Of a stretch of DNA of 64,000 nucleotides, positions 34,820 through 46,302 are shown piece after piece. This DNA comes from Ophioderma brevispina (taxonomy: Eukaryota > Echinodermata > Ophiuroidea > Amphilepidida > Ophiodermatidae). The stretch spans positions 62,001-126,000 of the forward strand of contig JAMKCH010014212.1 of assembly GCA_023653785.1 (NCBI GenBank). Direction: 5' to 3'. Numbering within the stretch: the stretch's first letter is position 1; every line of letters begins with the position of its first letter. Under the pieces are notes generated by a model. It was not told the DNA's origin and did not search any database. It saw only the letters and a program-made list of their open reading frames with translations. The translations under genes were made by a program, and so were the position numbers.

Positions 34820-35400
34820 ACTCGCCCGGTGTGGCAGGAGATATGGTCCTCCGGACTCATAGTCCACCTACAACGGTGAAGAATAGACCTTATGAAATAC
34901 GACGTCACATTTGGCGATTATCATAAAATCTCCCCTGCCCTACGATGGAAATACAAAGAGTATAATAGATCACCTGCGCAGCTTGAGTATACCTGGAATT
35001 CAATAACAGGTGGATGTATTGTAGTCATGTGGCTCTCTTGTCCTACAGCATTTCTGCCTATTGCATAGGGTCTATAGGGCACTCGATTCAATTGACTCTT
35101 CATGCAACATTAGTTTCACGCTTTATTCCGTTGTCGTCCATGGAGCCCGGACTGTGGCTCCGCGGGGATTCATATCTCGGTTGCACCGGTGTGAAAGCAA
35201 CTACAGTTCGGCGGGAGCCATAGTCCGGGCTCCATAGACGATAACAAAACAAAGGGTGAAACTAATGTTGTGTGAAGAGTCAGCTAAATTGATTGCCCCT
35301 ATTCCTTGCCGTTGTAGCCATACTGTGAATACGCCGGACTATAATTACTTCTACACCGGTACTAAATCAGCTTTATATACTTTCCATACTGGAGGAACTA
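34820..35400. repeat. Modular hairpin repeat (CATAGTCCGG family), everted copy
   Basis: Begins with a 'ccggtgtggcaggagatatggtcctccgg' type module (34,826), also seen at 62.03 kb. A ~85-bp module lies at 35,074-35,156 ('gggcactcgattcaattgac' through 'gtttcacgctttattccgtt' to 'ggagcccgg') and inverted at 35,215-35,303. Compared with the copies at 50.1 and 53.1 kb the arms are turned inside out: here 'ggagcccgg' faces the centre, there it lies outside. Open frames are chance. Confidence 0.7.
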
Positions 35401-36208
35401 CCGGACTGTTCTCGACTTGTTTATGAATCTTCGTGATGGATTTTGTGGTGGACTTCTATTCTAGTCTATCATGTATGTAGGAGCTTTAACCGTGCATCAT
35501 ACTTGTATGCATCTTGAACAGCTTTGAAAATGAGCATAATAGGATGAAGTCACCACCTTACTTGCAGGTGTTCAATTTTGTGTTGTTATATTAATATGAT
35601 GCAAGCTTCAGTGATAAACTGTAGTCTTTAGAGTAAAGTATATACACTGACACTTCACATCAAGAGAGACAAAGAAAATGAAGGGAGAAAAAGGGAGACA
35701 TGAAAATGTATGTTTGCATTTGCAAACTACTCATCAGTTTTTTTCCTTAAGGGGCGTGTTACGTCTTTCAGATCGGCACCCCTTGCTATCGCCTCAATAT
35801 TTGTTGTTGTAAAGAGCGCGATCACGCTAGATTTTTGTGTCGTCTGCAAGGCATTACTTTGTCGTATGTCTGTATTTATGTGTTTGTGTGTGTCTGTTGT
35901 CTGTGGTCAAAATGTTAGCCCTTAATATATTGCATGCCGTATGAGTTCCGTAAGGGCAACGATGATGTAACTTAGTGGGGTCAGGGTGGGGTGACATGTT
36001 GGTGACCTCGTGTGACTTGGTGACCTCATGTGACCTTTGGCCCCATTCACAAACCGCGACGGCAGACGACACTTGCGGTCCGAGGACCGCGATGCATTTT
36101 TTAATAAAGCGCGCGTAGAGTGAGTTGATGCTAGGCGACCGAGGGAGCAAGACGTGGCTCAAGAGTACCCGGTGCATTGGTGCTATACAATACATGATAT
36201 AGTGAAGT
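35401..36208. other. No gene seen
   Basis: The minus-strand 113-codon frame (35,854-36,195) has no domain. Direct words 'gtgacctcgtgtgacttggtgacctcatgtgacctttgg' variants near 35,995-36,045 give a cluster of TGACCT half-motifs. Confidence 0.45.
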
Positions 36209-36548
36209 GTGTCCCCACAGTCTCATGTCCTAAAGGCACACGTGGTAAAGCAACACTCGAAAAAAGTCAGCATCATTAGTCACCGATTTGGCCGATCTAA
36301 GGTTTCCTTGCAGAAGTGGAGCTACCTAGAAGCAGATCAGGACACTACCTGTGGTTGTGGAACAGCACCACAGGCAATGGTCCCATCTCTTGGCCTGCCC
36401 ACTGCTGGAGCAACAATGCACAGACAAGGACCTTGCGGAATTCAGTGAAACAGCCAGACGTTGTAACCATCTCTGGCTGGATCATATTTGGGAACCACTG
36501 TGTTTGGACACAATAAGAAGAAGTATCATTAGTGGCATCATAGTATAG
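36209..36548 (+). pseudogene. LINE ORF2 C-terminal fragment with CCHC-like motif
   Basis: Two overlapping frames join by a frameshift near 36,390. The first gives 'KWSYLEADQDTTCGCGTAPQ', the second 'QWSHLLACPLLEQQCTDKD' then LAEFSETARRC and LW. Together they fit 'C.CG...QTM.HLL.CP......CT..DL.......A..C...W', a Cys/His-containing C-terminal segment found downstream of many non-LTR retrotransposon RT domains. Only about 100 codons survive and no RT is adjacent, so it is a scrap. Family seen by pattern; clade unknown. Confidence 0.65.
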
Positions 36549-37006
36549 TCCATTCAAACCAAATACTCAAATCTAAAGCAAAATTGGTGCACAGCTATAC
36601 TTGCTCATAACTGTTGCTATGGACATTTTAGATTGGACCTATTGTGGGGATACAAACGATGCTATCGATGTGATTAAATTTTTCCTGTTAGATGTAATCA
36701 TCACTGTCGTCGTCGCCGACGTTATCTTCGCAGAGTGTTGACAACCCCACATTTTGCTCTACCAATTTCAACTTTGGCCTGATCTAAACGCTATATGCAT
36801 TGTGCATGATTGAGCCTAGATAACAGCCAGGCTTCATTAAATGAACCTATCTTTGTTAGCTTAAATTCCAACATGTGTTTGTACTCTCTCACTTGTGACA
36901 TGATTTGCTGAGCATGTTGAGGAAGAATATTCACGAATGTTTTGTAGTGACATCAGTCATTATGTGTTTTAGAAGCTTTTTGAAAATCATGTATTACTTC
37001 ACACAA
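36549..37006. other. No gene seen
   Basis: AT-rich spacer before the LINE 3' tail; no motifs or repeat partner seen. Confidence 0.5.
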
Positions 37007-37038
37007 TACATACATACATACATACATACATACATACA
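37007..37038. repeat. (TACA)n microsatellite, LINE 3' tail
   Basis: Eight TACA units. Read on the minus strand it follows 'tgatttggcgcaatataagtctttg', the typical end of a CR1/L2-type LINE, and is therefore the 3' tail of the element at 37,039-38,900. Confidence 0.85.
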
Positions 37039-38900
37039 AAGACTTATATTGCGCCAAATCAATGAATATCAAGGCGCATTACAAACAAGAAAATAACCAT
37101 AACAAATTTAAAAAGTACAAATTAAACACAAGGAAATAACTATGTTTTGATGATGTTTGAAGCTACTATTTAAGTTAATTGAGTGGGGGAGCCATGCGAA
37201 TTTTGGATGGAAGGTATCCATGACGTGAGTCCCTAACATGAAAAGAGTGATCACCAGCATGGCGGGTAGTGGGGGTATGACCAGTCTAGAATATCCAGAG
37301 AGGAACGTAGAGAGTAGCGACTTGTAATAGATGAGGGAGCTATGTCATCTTGGAGGAGATTAGGGGCACAGGCATGTAGCCAATTGGAAAAATTATGGTG
37401 AGCAACTTAAAGTTAATACGTTCTTTTACTGGAAGCCAGTGAAGATCGGTTAAAATATGGAGAAATGTGATCACGGCGATTCAAGCCAACAAATGATAGG
37501 ACAGGCCGGTTGGAATGCGTTCGAAGCCTTGCCCAAAGTTAGCGTATGTTGTACCAACAAGAAGTGAATTCCATACAGTCGGACAGAACTAAGAGAGCGC
37601 ACAATATGATGGCATGAGTCAATATACCAGGTACTTTCGTACAAGATATTCCTGATTGAAAATTAAGTGTACGACATAAATGCGATAATGAGTTTTATGG
37701 ATAAGGTTGAGTTCAAGAAAAACTCACAGGTGCGAAACCGAGGGGTTGATTTTACAGTTAGGTTCCACTTGGAGTATGCAACAGAGTTTTGTTTTATGGG
37801 GGGGTTGTGGGAGGGGGGGGGGAAATCCAAAAACAATGATTTTTTCATTTGGCCATGTTGAGTTTTAATTTATTTAATTTCATTCCAGTCAATTATTTCT
37901 CAATACACAGTTGAAGGCGACTTAAGGCAGCACTCACTCTGTCACCAGCTTTCTTTGGATCCATACGAACAGTAAAATTTGTGCGTCATCTGCATATCAT
38001 GAAAAAGTAACTTGTGTGTTGGATAATGTGTCAAGAGGATGAATTTTTGTAGGTGATAAATTGAAGAGGACCCAGATGGACCCTTAAAGGGTCCCACACA
38101 AAGATGAATTTCATCTGACAGGGCACCATCATGCAGACACGGCTGCTGCGGTTCTGAATATATGATTTATCCAGGCATAGGGCGGACCAGAAATACCAAA
38201 AGTAATGTTGAGACAACGAATGAGAGTTTCATGGTTGATGGTATCAAAGGCGGCAGTAAGATCTAACATAGCCATAAGAACAACCCTGCCTTGATCAATT
38301 TCACGGAGATATCACCTTGACCTTTAACAGGGCCGTCTCTGTGCTGTGCCCCTCCCGGTAAGCACTTTGAAACTGCTCGAATAGGTCATGCTCCACAAGA
38401 TGATCTTTTAAGCTGTTTGAAACAATACTTTCAATGACCTTGGCAAGAAATTGGATATTTGAAATGGGCCTGTAGTTTTTCAAAATGTTTACATCACAAC
38501 CAGACTTTTTCAACACCGGCAATATAACAGCGTGCTTGAAGGCATCAGGGAAGATACCATCATGCAACGAGGCATTAACAACATTAGTAATGAAAGATGA
38601 GAAAACATGCATGTTTTGTTTCAAAATCCAGGTAGGTAGCGGATCGAGCATACAAGACTTGTTGGAAAGTTTACTGATCACCCGTTCAACTTCCTCAACT
38701 GATGCGGGATGAAAACAATTTAACATGCGTGTTGTCCGCTGATCTTCACTATAAACAGCATCATGGTTGGAAACAGTCATATCAAGCTCAGATGTTATTT
38801 TAGCAATCTTTGTCTCAAAAAAGGTGGCAAATTTGTTACTCAACTTAATAGCACAATCATGAACAGGCAAGGACTTATTAGACCTAATCAGCAAACCATT
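37039..38900 (-). pseudogene. CR1/L2-like LINE, 5'-truncated, RT to 3' end
   Basis: The longest intact frame (38,894-38,301, 197 codons) holds 'LSNKFATFFETKIAKI', 'SCMLDPLPTWILK', 'AVILPVLKKSGCDVNILKNY', then RPISN and 'QFQSAYREGHSTETALL', which are RT motifs 0-2 of CR1/L2-group LINEs. The next frame (from 38,320 down) gives 'VLMAMLDLTAAFDTINHETL' (motif A with the first catalytic Asp). Motif B is frame-broken; motif C 'YADDAQI' is at about 37,983-38,000. A KSLFLDF..P box follows near 37,840, then frame-broken C-terminal sequence to the 3' UTR, which ends in 'gcgcaatataagt' and (TATG)n. The 5' end stops near 38,900 at a small 'attgct' repeat, as in usual 5' truncation on insertion. Not functional. 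Confidence 0.85.
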
Positions 38901-40859
38901 TACTATTGCTATTGCTATTTACTATTGCTATTGCATATTGGGAAATCATGTAGGTATTGTACTCTGTAGACCTGTTTCGAGATATTGATCTGACAGGTGC
39001 CAGGCATAGACTAACACATACATTAGCAATTGTGTGAAGTAATACCTGTATTTTGGTCTTTTTGCAGCATATTTTCACTATCCCCAAACAGGTGACGCAT
39101 GCACATATTATAGAATATAATAGAATCTATCACATGTGCATTACATCACTGCAAATGTTAAAATATCTAGGATATATATCCCAAGGCTGATTAAAATAAT
39201 GCTAATAAGAAAGCTTATGATGTGATAAATTTCAACCAATGAAATCCAAGAACTTTCCTTAGTTAATAATAATTAACTTTGACGAACAGACTAGTATACT
39301 ACTGAGTGGAGTTTGCGCGGGAAGTCACGTTTTGCATCATCCATTGCAAATAGAGCGATAAGCTTAATTATTGACTTAACCTTCAAATGGGGTACAGATA
39401 ATTGAGCGTATACCTGCCGACGACATTCTCTGTGATTGGTCAATCTTTCATGTGTGTGTTAAATGAATTCATGTATTAGGTGACTATTATAATACTGTGT
39501 GTTATCACCATCGTCCATAGAGTAATAAAGTTGAGTGTATTTCTAGCTTTACGTAGGGTTTAGATTATTTTTTGACGTCACTACTTTGGCTGGTTACGTT
39601 TCGGCGAGGTCACCCACTCCCATTCCAGTAAGCATCACAAACATATCAAACATACGTACGACGCGACGCATGGGCTGTGACGTTATTTTCACCGGTCATT
39701 CATTCTTGACTCCAATGCCAAAAACCAATTCATCCAGTGCTACCGAGTTGAGTTTCTGTTGCCCTCTGTCTCTAAGAGAAACATAATAATAATCAATTAA
39801 AACAAATGGTTTGAGAGAGAGAGAGAGAGAGAGAGTTAATTACAAGACCATCGGAATACAAGATCCGTCGGTCATTTCCGAGACCAAAGTGAGCTGTTCA
39901 GGAGGATGACTTTTCAATGGTGATTTTCTCCACAAACGTATTTCGTAAGATAGACATTTTGTTTGATGGATCCGACGATATACTCTTATCACACAGTGCC
40001 TGTTAGGAAGCCCTGTATTTTGAAAATCTGTTCTTAGGCCGTTTACGCTCAATATCTATACAAAATTCCATCACCATGTTTTCTGTTAACTGAGGCGCCA
40101 AAGATCGACCATTTCAAATAGACAATCTAGCATTACAATTTTAACCCTCGTCTACCGAAGGGGGAGGGGTGGTTACCAACACCCTTCAGGGTTTTTCCTA
40201 AAACCCCTTTTTGTAGCCAAAAATAATGTAATTGTCAATTGACATTTTACACTACTTTTCATGCAAAAATAGACATCCACCGGGGTATTGGTAAGATACA
40301 GGGTGATCCCAAAATGATGGATATGGCCCTTTTTGGGAGAGAAGTACTGTTATATAGCCTCCATTTTTCTGATTAAACTTTTAAAAATATTATTTTCTCA
40401 ATTTTATTTGAGAAAAGATTTCTCATGGGAAAAATACTTTGTTTACTATAAAAGAGAGAAAGGGGAATACCCCTAGTTTGTTTTGCTGAGTGCACCTGTT
40501 TAGATTGCACAATAGGGGAAGTGGGGAATTCCCCAAGAATGCTAAACTTAGAAACTTGTTTATGTTTTGAGGTCAAAACATTGCAGAACCTAGGGAATTC
40601 CCCCAAAAAGTTATATATATGAAGTGATGTAATTCGGGTGATGAATTCCGATTGGTCAGCTAGTGTAAGGTTATGTTTATGCATGAGAATGATGTAATGA
40701 TTATTGTTAGAAAGGGGAATCTATCTGTGAGTAGTTAAATACTATCACTGGAAGGACTCTCTGCCAGCATCCACTACTAACAAGTAGCTAGAAGATAGCT
40801 AGTTTTACTCTGCATTGAGGAGCAGACCTAGTGCCTGGATATATAATAGTCAAGGACTG
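38901..40859. other. No gene; (GA)n and small repeats
   Basis: Contains 'ttactattgctattgcta' repeats (38,895-38,940), a (GA)n tract at 39,813-39,835 and 'ccctcgtctacc' (40,147), a phrase also found inverted near 52,985 and, with a change, at 12,418. A 66-70 codon frame pair near 39,600-40,050 has no domain. Confidence 0.5.
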
Positions 40860-42050
40860 GACCCCTGATATTTGGGGTCTAGCTGCACTCACCTACTAGA
40901 AAGTTGAAGTAATGTTTTTTAGATAGAACCTGGCTAGATACATTGGGTTTGGATAATTAAAATTTCTGAAATCAGGGCAAAAGATTTGATATAACTGCTT
41001 TTTATTATTTCACTGTATGTCCAATGGGTCAAATTTTGAGCAATTTTTTTAGGGGTAGGGGTAACACTTTCGAGCACACTTTCAAAATCTGAACATAAAT
41101 TTGTTATCCTGAGTAAATTACAAAAGGTTTTATAAGATTGAGTGATTTTTAACACTATATTTGGTTCAATAGGGTAGTTATAGCTATTTTAACGTAATAA
41201 ATTGCATTTTTGGGTCAAAATTTAGCAAACTTTGGTATTTTGCTTTTTAAAATATGTTATTCATAATACATACATGATGAATGGAGCTAATTTTGTGTCT
41301 TGTAGAAGATAACAATGCTGGTCAGTTTTTGGGAAAGTTTGAAAACCCACTTTTTGTTACTTTTTTAGTAAATAGCTAATAAATTACGCATTTTTTCCCA
41401 AAAATGCTAAAAAATCGTGATTTTTAGCATGTTGAATAGTTACGGGACGATTCAACTTATTTTGGTGCCCCTTGATAGTACAGAATGACTCAAAGTTAAT
41501 TTAAAGTTCATTGTACATAACAAAGTAATAAGTCAGGTAAAGTCAGGAAATAGCTAATATTTTTTAATGGTTGCCATGGTTACCAGTAGTAACCACTAGA
41601 GCTGTGAATAGCTAAAGTAGAAAAATAGTATAGAAACAGAATTTGAAAGTTAGTTTCCACCTATCATTTACTGGGCACATGTTGTGACATTTAGTAAACA
41701 TATCTTAATCGAGTGAGTACATGTCATCAGGCAATATGGTGCCATGGAAAACGTGCCAAAGATGCATGAAAACGGTTTGAGTTGTAGCATGCTGAAGAGT
41801 TACGGGACGGTTGAACTTATTTTTCGTGATTCTTAGATGGCACGGATGGCTCAAAACTGATTTTGATGTTTGTTGTACATAATAAAAAGTACAACATAAA
41901 GTCCCAAGAAATAGCAATATTTTCATGGTTTGCCATGGGTCCCCAGGGACCACTAGACTGTGACTAGAAAAATAGTTGTCACACAATAACTACTAGTTTT
42001 TGACACCATGGGGTGATTTATTTAGTAAACATTTGAAAAAAAAAGGATTA
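40860..42050 (-). repeat. Left inverted arm (pair with 47.69-48.96 kb)
   Basis: Reverse-complement partner of about 47,690-48,960. Shared landmarks include 'cttgtagaagataacaatgctggtcagttttt', 'tttagtaaatagctaataaattacgc', 'tagcatgttgaatagttacgggacgattcaactta' and 'ggttgccatggttacc' (each with small changes). Within the arm the 'cat.ttgaa.agttacgggac' to 'gccatggttacc' stretch is duplicated (41,420-41,620 and 41,765-41,970), and the other arm shows the same internal duplication. Non-coding. Confidence 0.75.
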
Positions 42051-42749
42051 ATAAGGCAATTTCCTATAGACTTATCTGATTAAGACAATATCAGTGATTG
42101 CTAATCGCAACATCGAAAAAAAATCATCAAACAATCAGATTTGCATGTATGACAAGTACAGGTTCGCCCTCCTCCCTAACATCCCTGCAAACGATAAGAC
42201 CAGTAGCAACCTTATAAGGACAAAATCGAGAGTTTTAGTAATTAGTCCCGTTCGGACAACTTACTACACACACGTAATGAATGGAGGAATCGGATCTTGG
42301 AAATGGAACACTGCCGTTTTCTCCTTTTCTGTCAAATTATACAGCTGGAAAGGTTAACTTATGAGAAAATTTTACGACTTTTATACTTCACTTTGAAGAT
42401 ATTCCTGCAAATGTAAGATATTTTCAAAGCAGATAGGGTCTTATAGCTATCCTGCAAATTTCAAATATTTTTATTTCTTCGAGCAGATCTCTGATAGCGT
42501 CTTTTAAAGGGTGGCATTCGTTTAAAATGACCCTTCGGTTTCCCGCCACAAATAAATCCCTACGATCACAAAATTTGGTCAGTATAAGTACTGACCCAAG
42601 GCCCTTATGAGGTTTCAAGTTGGGGGTAAAAGGTGGTCGAACCACCCCTTAAATAAATCAAGTACGGCTGGTTGATTTGTTTTTTTATTATCTGCTGGCC
42701 CAATCGCTGTTGTGGGTCATTGGAGCAAATTCGTGACGTGTATTTAAGA
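42051..42749. other. No gene seen
   Basis: Spacer between the inverted arm and the palindromic array. The 87-codon frame at 42,094 and the 73-codon minus frame at 42,424 show no recognisable domain. Confidence 0.5.
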
Positions 42750-43732
42750 ACAAGTGTATCACTTTTCCTTATCCCTAGATAAGGAAGACTTATCTCCAAA
42801 TAACACTCCGTAACCTGGAGAAACCGCTTCGTTATCTGGAGATAACAAAGCTAACCAACAAATAACGCGCCTTATCTAGGGTTAAACAAAGCTGAACTCA
42901 CAAATAAATCGCCTTATCTAAGTTAACAAAGCTTTTATATCGAGATTAACAGAGGGCTGAAACCAACAATAACGACCCCTATCTGGGGTTAACAAAAGCG
43001 GATCTCGGGATAAGGGTTCTTTATCTCGAGATAAGGCACCCTTATCTCCAGATAGAAAGCCGACCCCAAATAACGCAACCTTCTCTAGATTAACACTCCT
43101 ATCTAGGGTTAGCAAAGCTAAACCCCCAAAATAACAGCGCCTTATATGGAGATAACAAAGCTTAACTCCAAATAACGAGACCTTATCTAGAGATTAACAA
43201 AGTGAACCCCAAATAACGGTCCTTAACTTGAGTTAACACTCCTTATCAGGAGTTAGCAAAGCTGAACCCCAAATATCAGGCCTTATTTGGGGTTCAGCTT
43301 TGGTAACCCCAGATAAGGATTCGTTATTTGGGGTTCAGATTTGTTTATCTTGAGTTACTGAGCTTATTTGCGAGTAGAGAAGGGCCTTATCCTTGATAAG
43401 GTTCTATCTAGAGGATAGATTGTTAACCCCAGATAAGACTGTATTGGGGTTCAGCTTTGTTTTATTATCGAGGATAAGGACCGTTATTGGGGTTCAGCTT
43501 TGTTAATCCAGATAAGACCGTATTAGGCGATTCGCTTTTTATCCGAGATAAGCTTTGTTAACTTAAGATAAGGACCGTTATTTGGGGTTCAGCTTTGTTA
43601 ACCCAGATTAAGAGCGTTATTGGGGTTCAGCTTGGTGATCTCCGTTAACGAAGCGTTAGCTCCAGTTAACGGAGTGTATTTGGAGATACAGGCTTCCTTA
43701 TCTAGGGCTAAGAAGAAAGTGATTACACTTGT
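42750..43732. repeat. ~1 kb palindrome built from a tandem repeat that reverses at its centre
   Basis: Left half (42,750-43,280) is a tandem series of ~35-41 bp units of the form 'aacaaagctgaaccccaaa', TAACG..CCTTATCT(N)AGAT. At 43,261-43,298 the direction flips ('gctgaaccccaaatatcagg' then 'ccttatttggggttcagc') and the right half is the same unit reversed ('ggggttcagctttgttaacc', 'ccagataagg'). The outermost 60-100 bp also match: 'acaagtgtatcac..ccctagataaggaag' on the left against the reverse complement of 'cttccttatctagggc..gtgattacacttgt' on the right. Each unit contains its own small ATCTNNAGAT palindrome. No coding potential. Confidence 0.85.
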
Positions 43733-44020
43733 GCTGATTCCCATAACGTGGAGAGCAGAGCATCATTTTTCAGTGGCTTTGTGTTCTGAGAAGATCAATG
43801 AATAAATTAAAGGGGGGGGCCCTCATGAAGTGTGGGCGGAATCCAGGAGGGGGTTAAATTCTGTAATACAGGGGTGAAATGAAAAGCTTGGATTCTTGTA
43901 AAAAGGTAACCAAGTGGTTCACCTTGTTGCAAGGATCAAAAAGGGTTATAGTTTGTACTACCTACAAAGGTATGGTTACGGAGGTGGGTGGGGTTTTTTG
44001 TGTGTAAGACAAAAATTTGT
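43733..44020. other. No gene; diverged relative of the 4.4-6.0 kb arm
   Basis: 'caggggtgaaat', 'ttgcaaggatcaaaaagggttatagtttgtacta' and 'ggttacggaggtggg' echo the order of 'caggggtcaaaaatt', 'cacaaggattccaaaaaggtatagtttacacta' and 'ttctggagttatgggg' in the 4.4 kb arm. Very diverged. Confidence 0.45.
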
Positions 44021-44900
44021 AAAATGTCAAAGGTCATCAGCCAATGGTTAAAATCCATGACATTTCACCGATTTCCTTAAAAAAAAATGATCTGCTAATT
44101 GTTAAACCTTCCACAGGGGATTGTTTCAAAAAGTAGTTGAACTCTCATTGGTATTGTTATCGAGGATTAAATGACAAACAAGGAAATTCACATTGACCTA
44201 CGGTATATGATCTCACGAAATTTTAATGTAGACAATGCAAAAATGTTTTTGTTGCAGTTCTCCACGGTCACAGAATTGCTCCAAATGACCCAAATCTAGG
44301 GGCCAAGTGACAGCCAAACTTTCAGAAAGAAACACTGGCCCTCAAGGTTTCATATGGGGGTGTATGGTGAGAGTCAGGGGTGTGGAATCATAATTGGGGT
44401 TCAAAGGGCATGTGGGCCAATTTAAAGGGCCATCTTGATGCAAATGAGCTAAATTCACAAAAGGTGGTAGGAATGATGAAAACTTTGTGGGTGTGGTAGA
44501 CATTTCTGTGCAGATTTTAAGGTCATTCAAGTTATGCGGAGGTCAGCAAAGGTCAAATACCACTAAACATGTGGTAGGAGGAGAAATGGTGTGTGGGTAA
44601 CATCCAATCTCGAATCTTTGCAGGTCATTTCAAGGTGTAGGGTTAGGGTCATCTTAAGGTCAAATCACGGCACATGGTTGTATGGTCATGAACCATAGGT
44701 GGCTGTAGTAAACATTTGCTGACCAATATTTTTTCAAGATAATTTCCAGGTCATCTAGGGTCTCAAGTGTTGAGTTGGGTCCAAATCACTGAAAAGGTCT
44801 TGGATAGTTCAGGAAACTGAGTTGTGGTCAACCATTTCAGTGCTGAAAATTTTGAGGTCATGTCAAGTATGTGGGTCATGAATCTTGGTGAGGTGGAGTT
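44021..44900 (+). repeat. AGGTCA-rich minisatellite-like block
   Basis: AGGTCA half-motifs recur at about 44,030, 44,522, 44,541, 44,551, 44,632, 44,660, 44,747 and 44,851, embedded in diverged ~110-bp units with 'gtggtag..g', 'ggtgtgtgggtaacat' and 'tcaaggt'. Related to the two clear units at 21.75-21.97 kb. No gene. Confidence 0.55.
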
Positions 44901-45084
44901 TCTGTAACTGACCCATCTGACACACTTTCTTGCTGATGGTGCATTTCCTGATGGCTGCAATACAACCGATGACATCCAACGAGGGTTTCCCTGTATAAAC
45001 CTGACCCATCTGACACACTTTTTTTCTGACCACCAACACTATAGAATTTCACTAATTTTTGTTACCAAAGCCACATTTTTCAGC
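44901..45084. repeat. Duplicated 'tgacccatctgacacac' words
   Basis: 'tgacccatctgacacacttt' occurs directly at 44,909 and 45,002, and inverted ('gtgtgtcagatgggtc') at about 45,453. It marks a small inverted-repeat structure of about 550 bp that encloses the MITE fragment at 45.1 kb. Confidence 0.55.
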
Positions 45085-45190
45085 TATCATTTCAGATGGG
45101 GATATTTTTTATGGAAAGCTGTACATCAGGGCAAAAAAATCAGTACTTTAGATTTGGGACATGATATGTGAAATCTCTCGTTGCACTTAA
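45085..45190 (+). mobile_element. TTAA-flanked MITE, family 1, copy 5 (truncated)
   Basis: Only one end: 'tcatttcagatggggatatttttt', 'ggaaagctgtacatcagggc', 'aaatctctcgttgcac' then TTAA at 45,187-45,190. The left half is missing. Confidence 0.7.
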
Positions 45191-45609
45191 AGGGCCAAGA
45201 ATTTTGGTACAATTTAACAAATTTGTAAAATTAAACTTAAAACGTGATGCTTTATTTAATGAAAAACAGTTTACAAAAGAGCTCCCCATCATTTTTTACT
45301 AATTAGGGCATAATACTCCACCCACCCAGCCATCCGCTGAAAAATCATTCCAAAAAGTAAACAACATCCGGCAACATCCCGGGTGACGTCAACCTGTTTA
45401 GTCAGTGTTGCCACTAGGGCACATCCAAAATTCATAAGTGGGTCAGGGGAAAGAGTGTGTCAGATGGGTCCGGTTACGGGAATTCCTCTTGGGGGGTGTA
45501 TGTACTTAACAGGTGATATTAAAATTCAAAAATTAACAGGGGATTTGCAAATTTCAACTGCAGTGTTTTATTTTATTTTTTTACTCTACCTGGGTGCGCA
45601 GTGCAGTGC
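45191..45609. other. No gene seen
   Basis: A 129-codon plus frame starts at 45,383 but runs into the repeat at 45.61 kb and contains no domain; not called as a gene. Confidence 0.5.
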
Positions 45610-45860
45610 GCACGCCCTCAGGAGGGCGCCCTCCAATTTCAAAGAATGTGTTTTTTTGCGTATACATAATGCTTGTCATGACTTCTTGTCAGTGTGTGAA
45701 AGAGCTAAGCTCAAATCGAAGTCTTCATATAAAATCACAACTTGTATACATTCCGGCTCCGGAATTTTGTGATACACGGTTTCTATGGGACGCAAATACT
45801 GTTATACTACTATGTTTACTGTGCATCAAAACGAACGATCGGATAACTCTACAACTTTGG
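45610..45860 (-). repeat. Inverted copy of the 25-250 repeat
   Basis: Reverse-complement partner of the first repeat of the window, recognised by 'cctcaggagggcgccctcc', 'gcgtatacataatgctt', 'aagctcaaatcgaagtc' and 'cattccggctccggaattttg'. Confidence 0.6.
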
Positions 45861-46302
45861 GAATGGTGCCATTTTATGTGACTATCTTAAGTTCTGGGTG
45901 ACTATTTTTTATTATTCACCACAAAATTTATTTGAGAATCTCGCCCCCCTCAGTTGCTCAAAGCGGAGTGGACATTTCACCAATTCGTCCCTTTAAACCC
46001 ATGAACTCTTCTCATTTGCTTCACCATACTCGTCCCACTGTTTTTTTCGATCTTTTGTGCCCCGCCTAGTTTTCTTTTTTTGATTTTAGGGAAACCACCC
46101 ACGATTGAGAGCCCGTGTGTGTGTGGTTGTGTGTTTTGTTGGTTTTGGGGATAACATTTTGACATTCTATTTATGGAGTTTGAGTATTAGATTCGAGTTA
46201 TACTGTTTAACTATATTAAAACATGAGTTAGGAGGGTTTAGGAATGTGGAGGTTGCTGGGAAGATTTTTTGCTTACGATGGGGTAATTGTTTGATTTTTG
46301 AT
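45861..46302. other. No gene seen
   Basis: AT-rich spacer with a short (GT)n at 46,112-46,134 and only short frames. Confidence 0.5.

Noticed and set aside
36985..37040. Possible CRISPR-like or telomeric array from TACA repeats
   Set aside because: Simple microsatellite at a LINE 3' end, no spacers.
40300..40345. 'tacagggtgatcccaaaatgatgg' resembling a mariner-type end
   Set aside because: Differs from the CAGGGTGAGTC family after eight bases and no opposite end was found.
45383..45772. 129-codon plus frame
   Set aside because: Its second half lies in a dispersed repeat shared with 25-250 in which the frame is not conserved.
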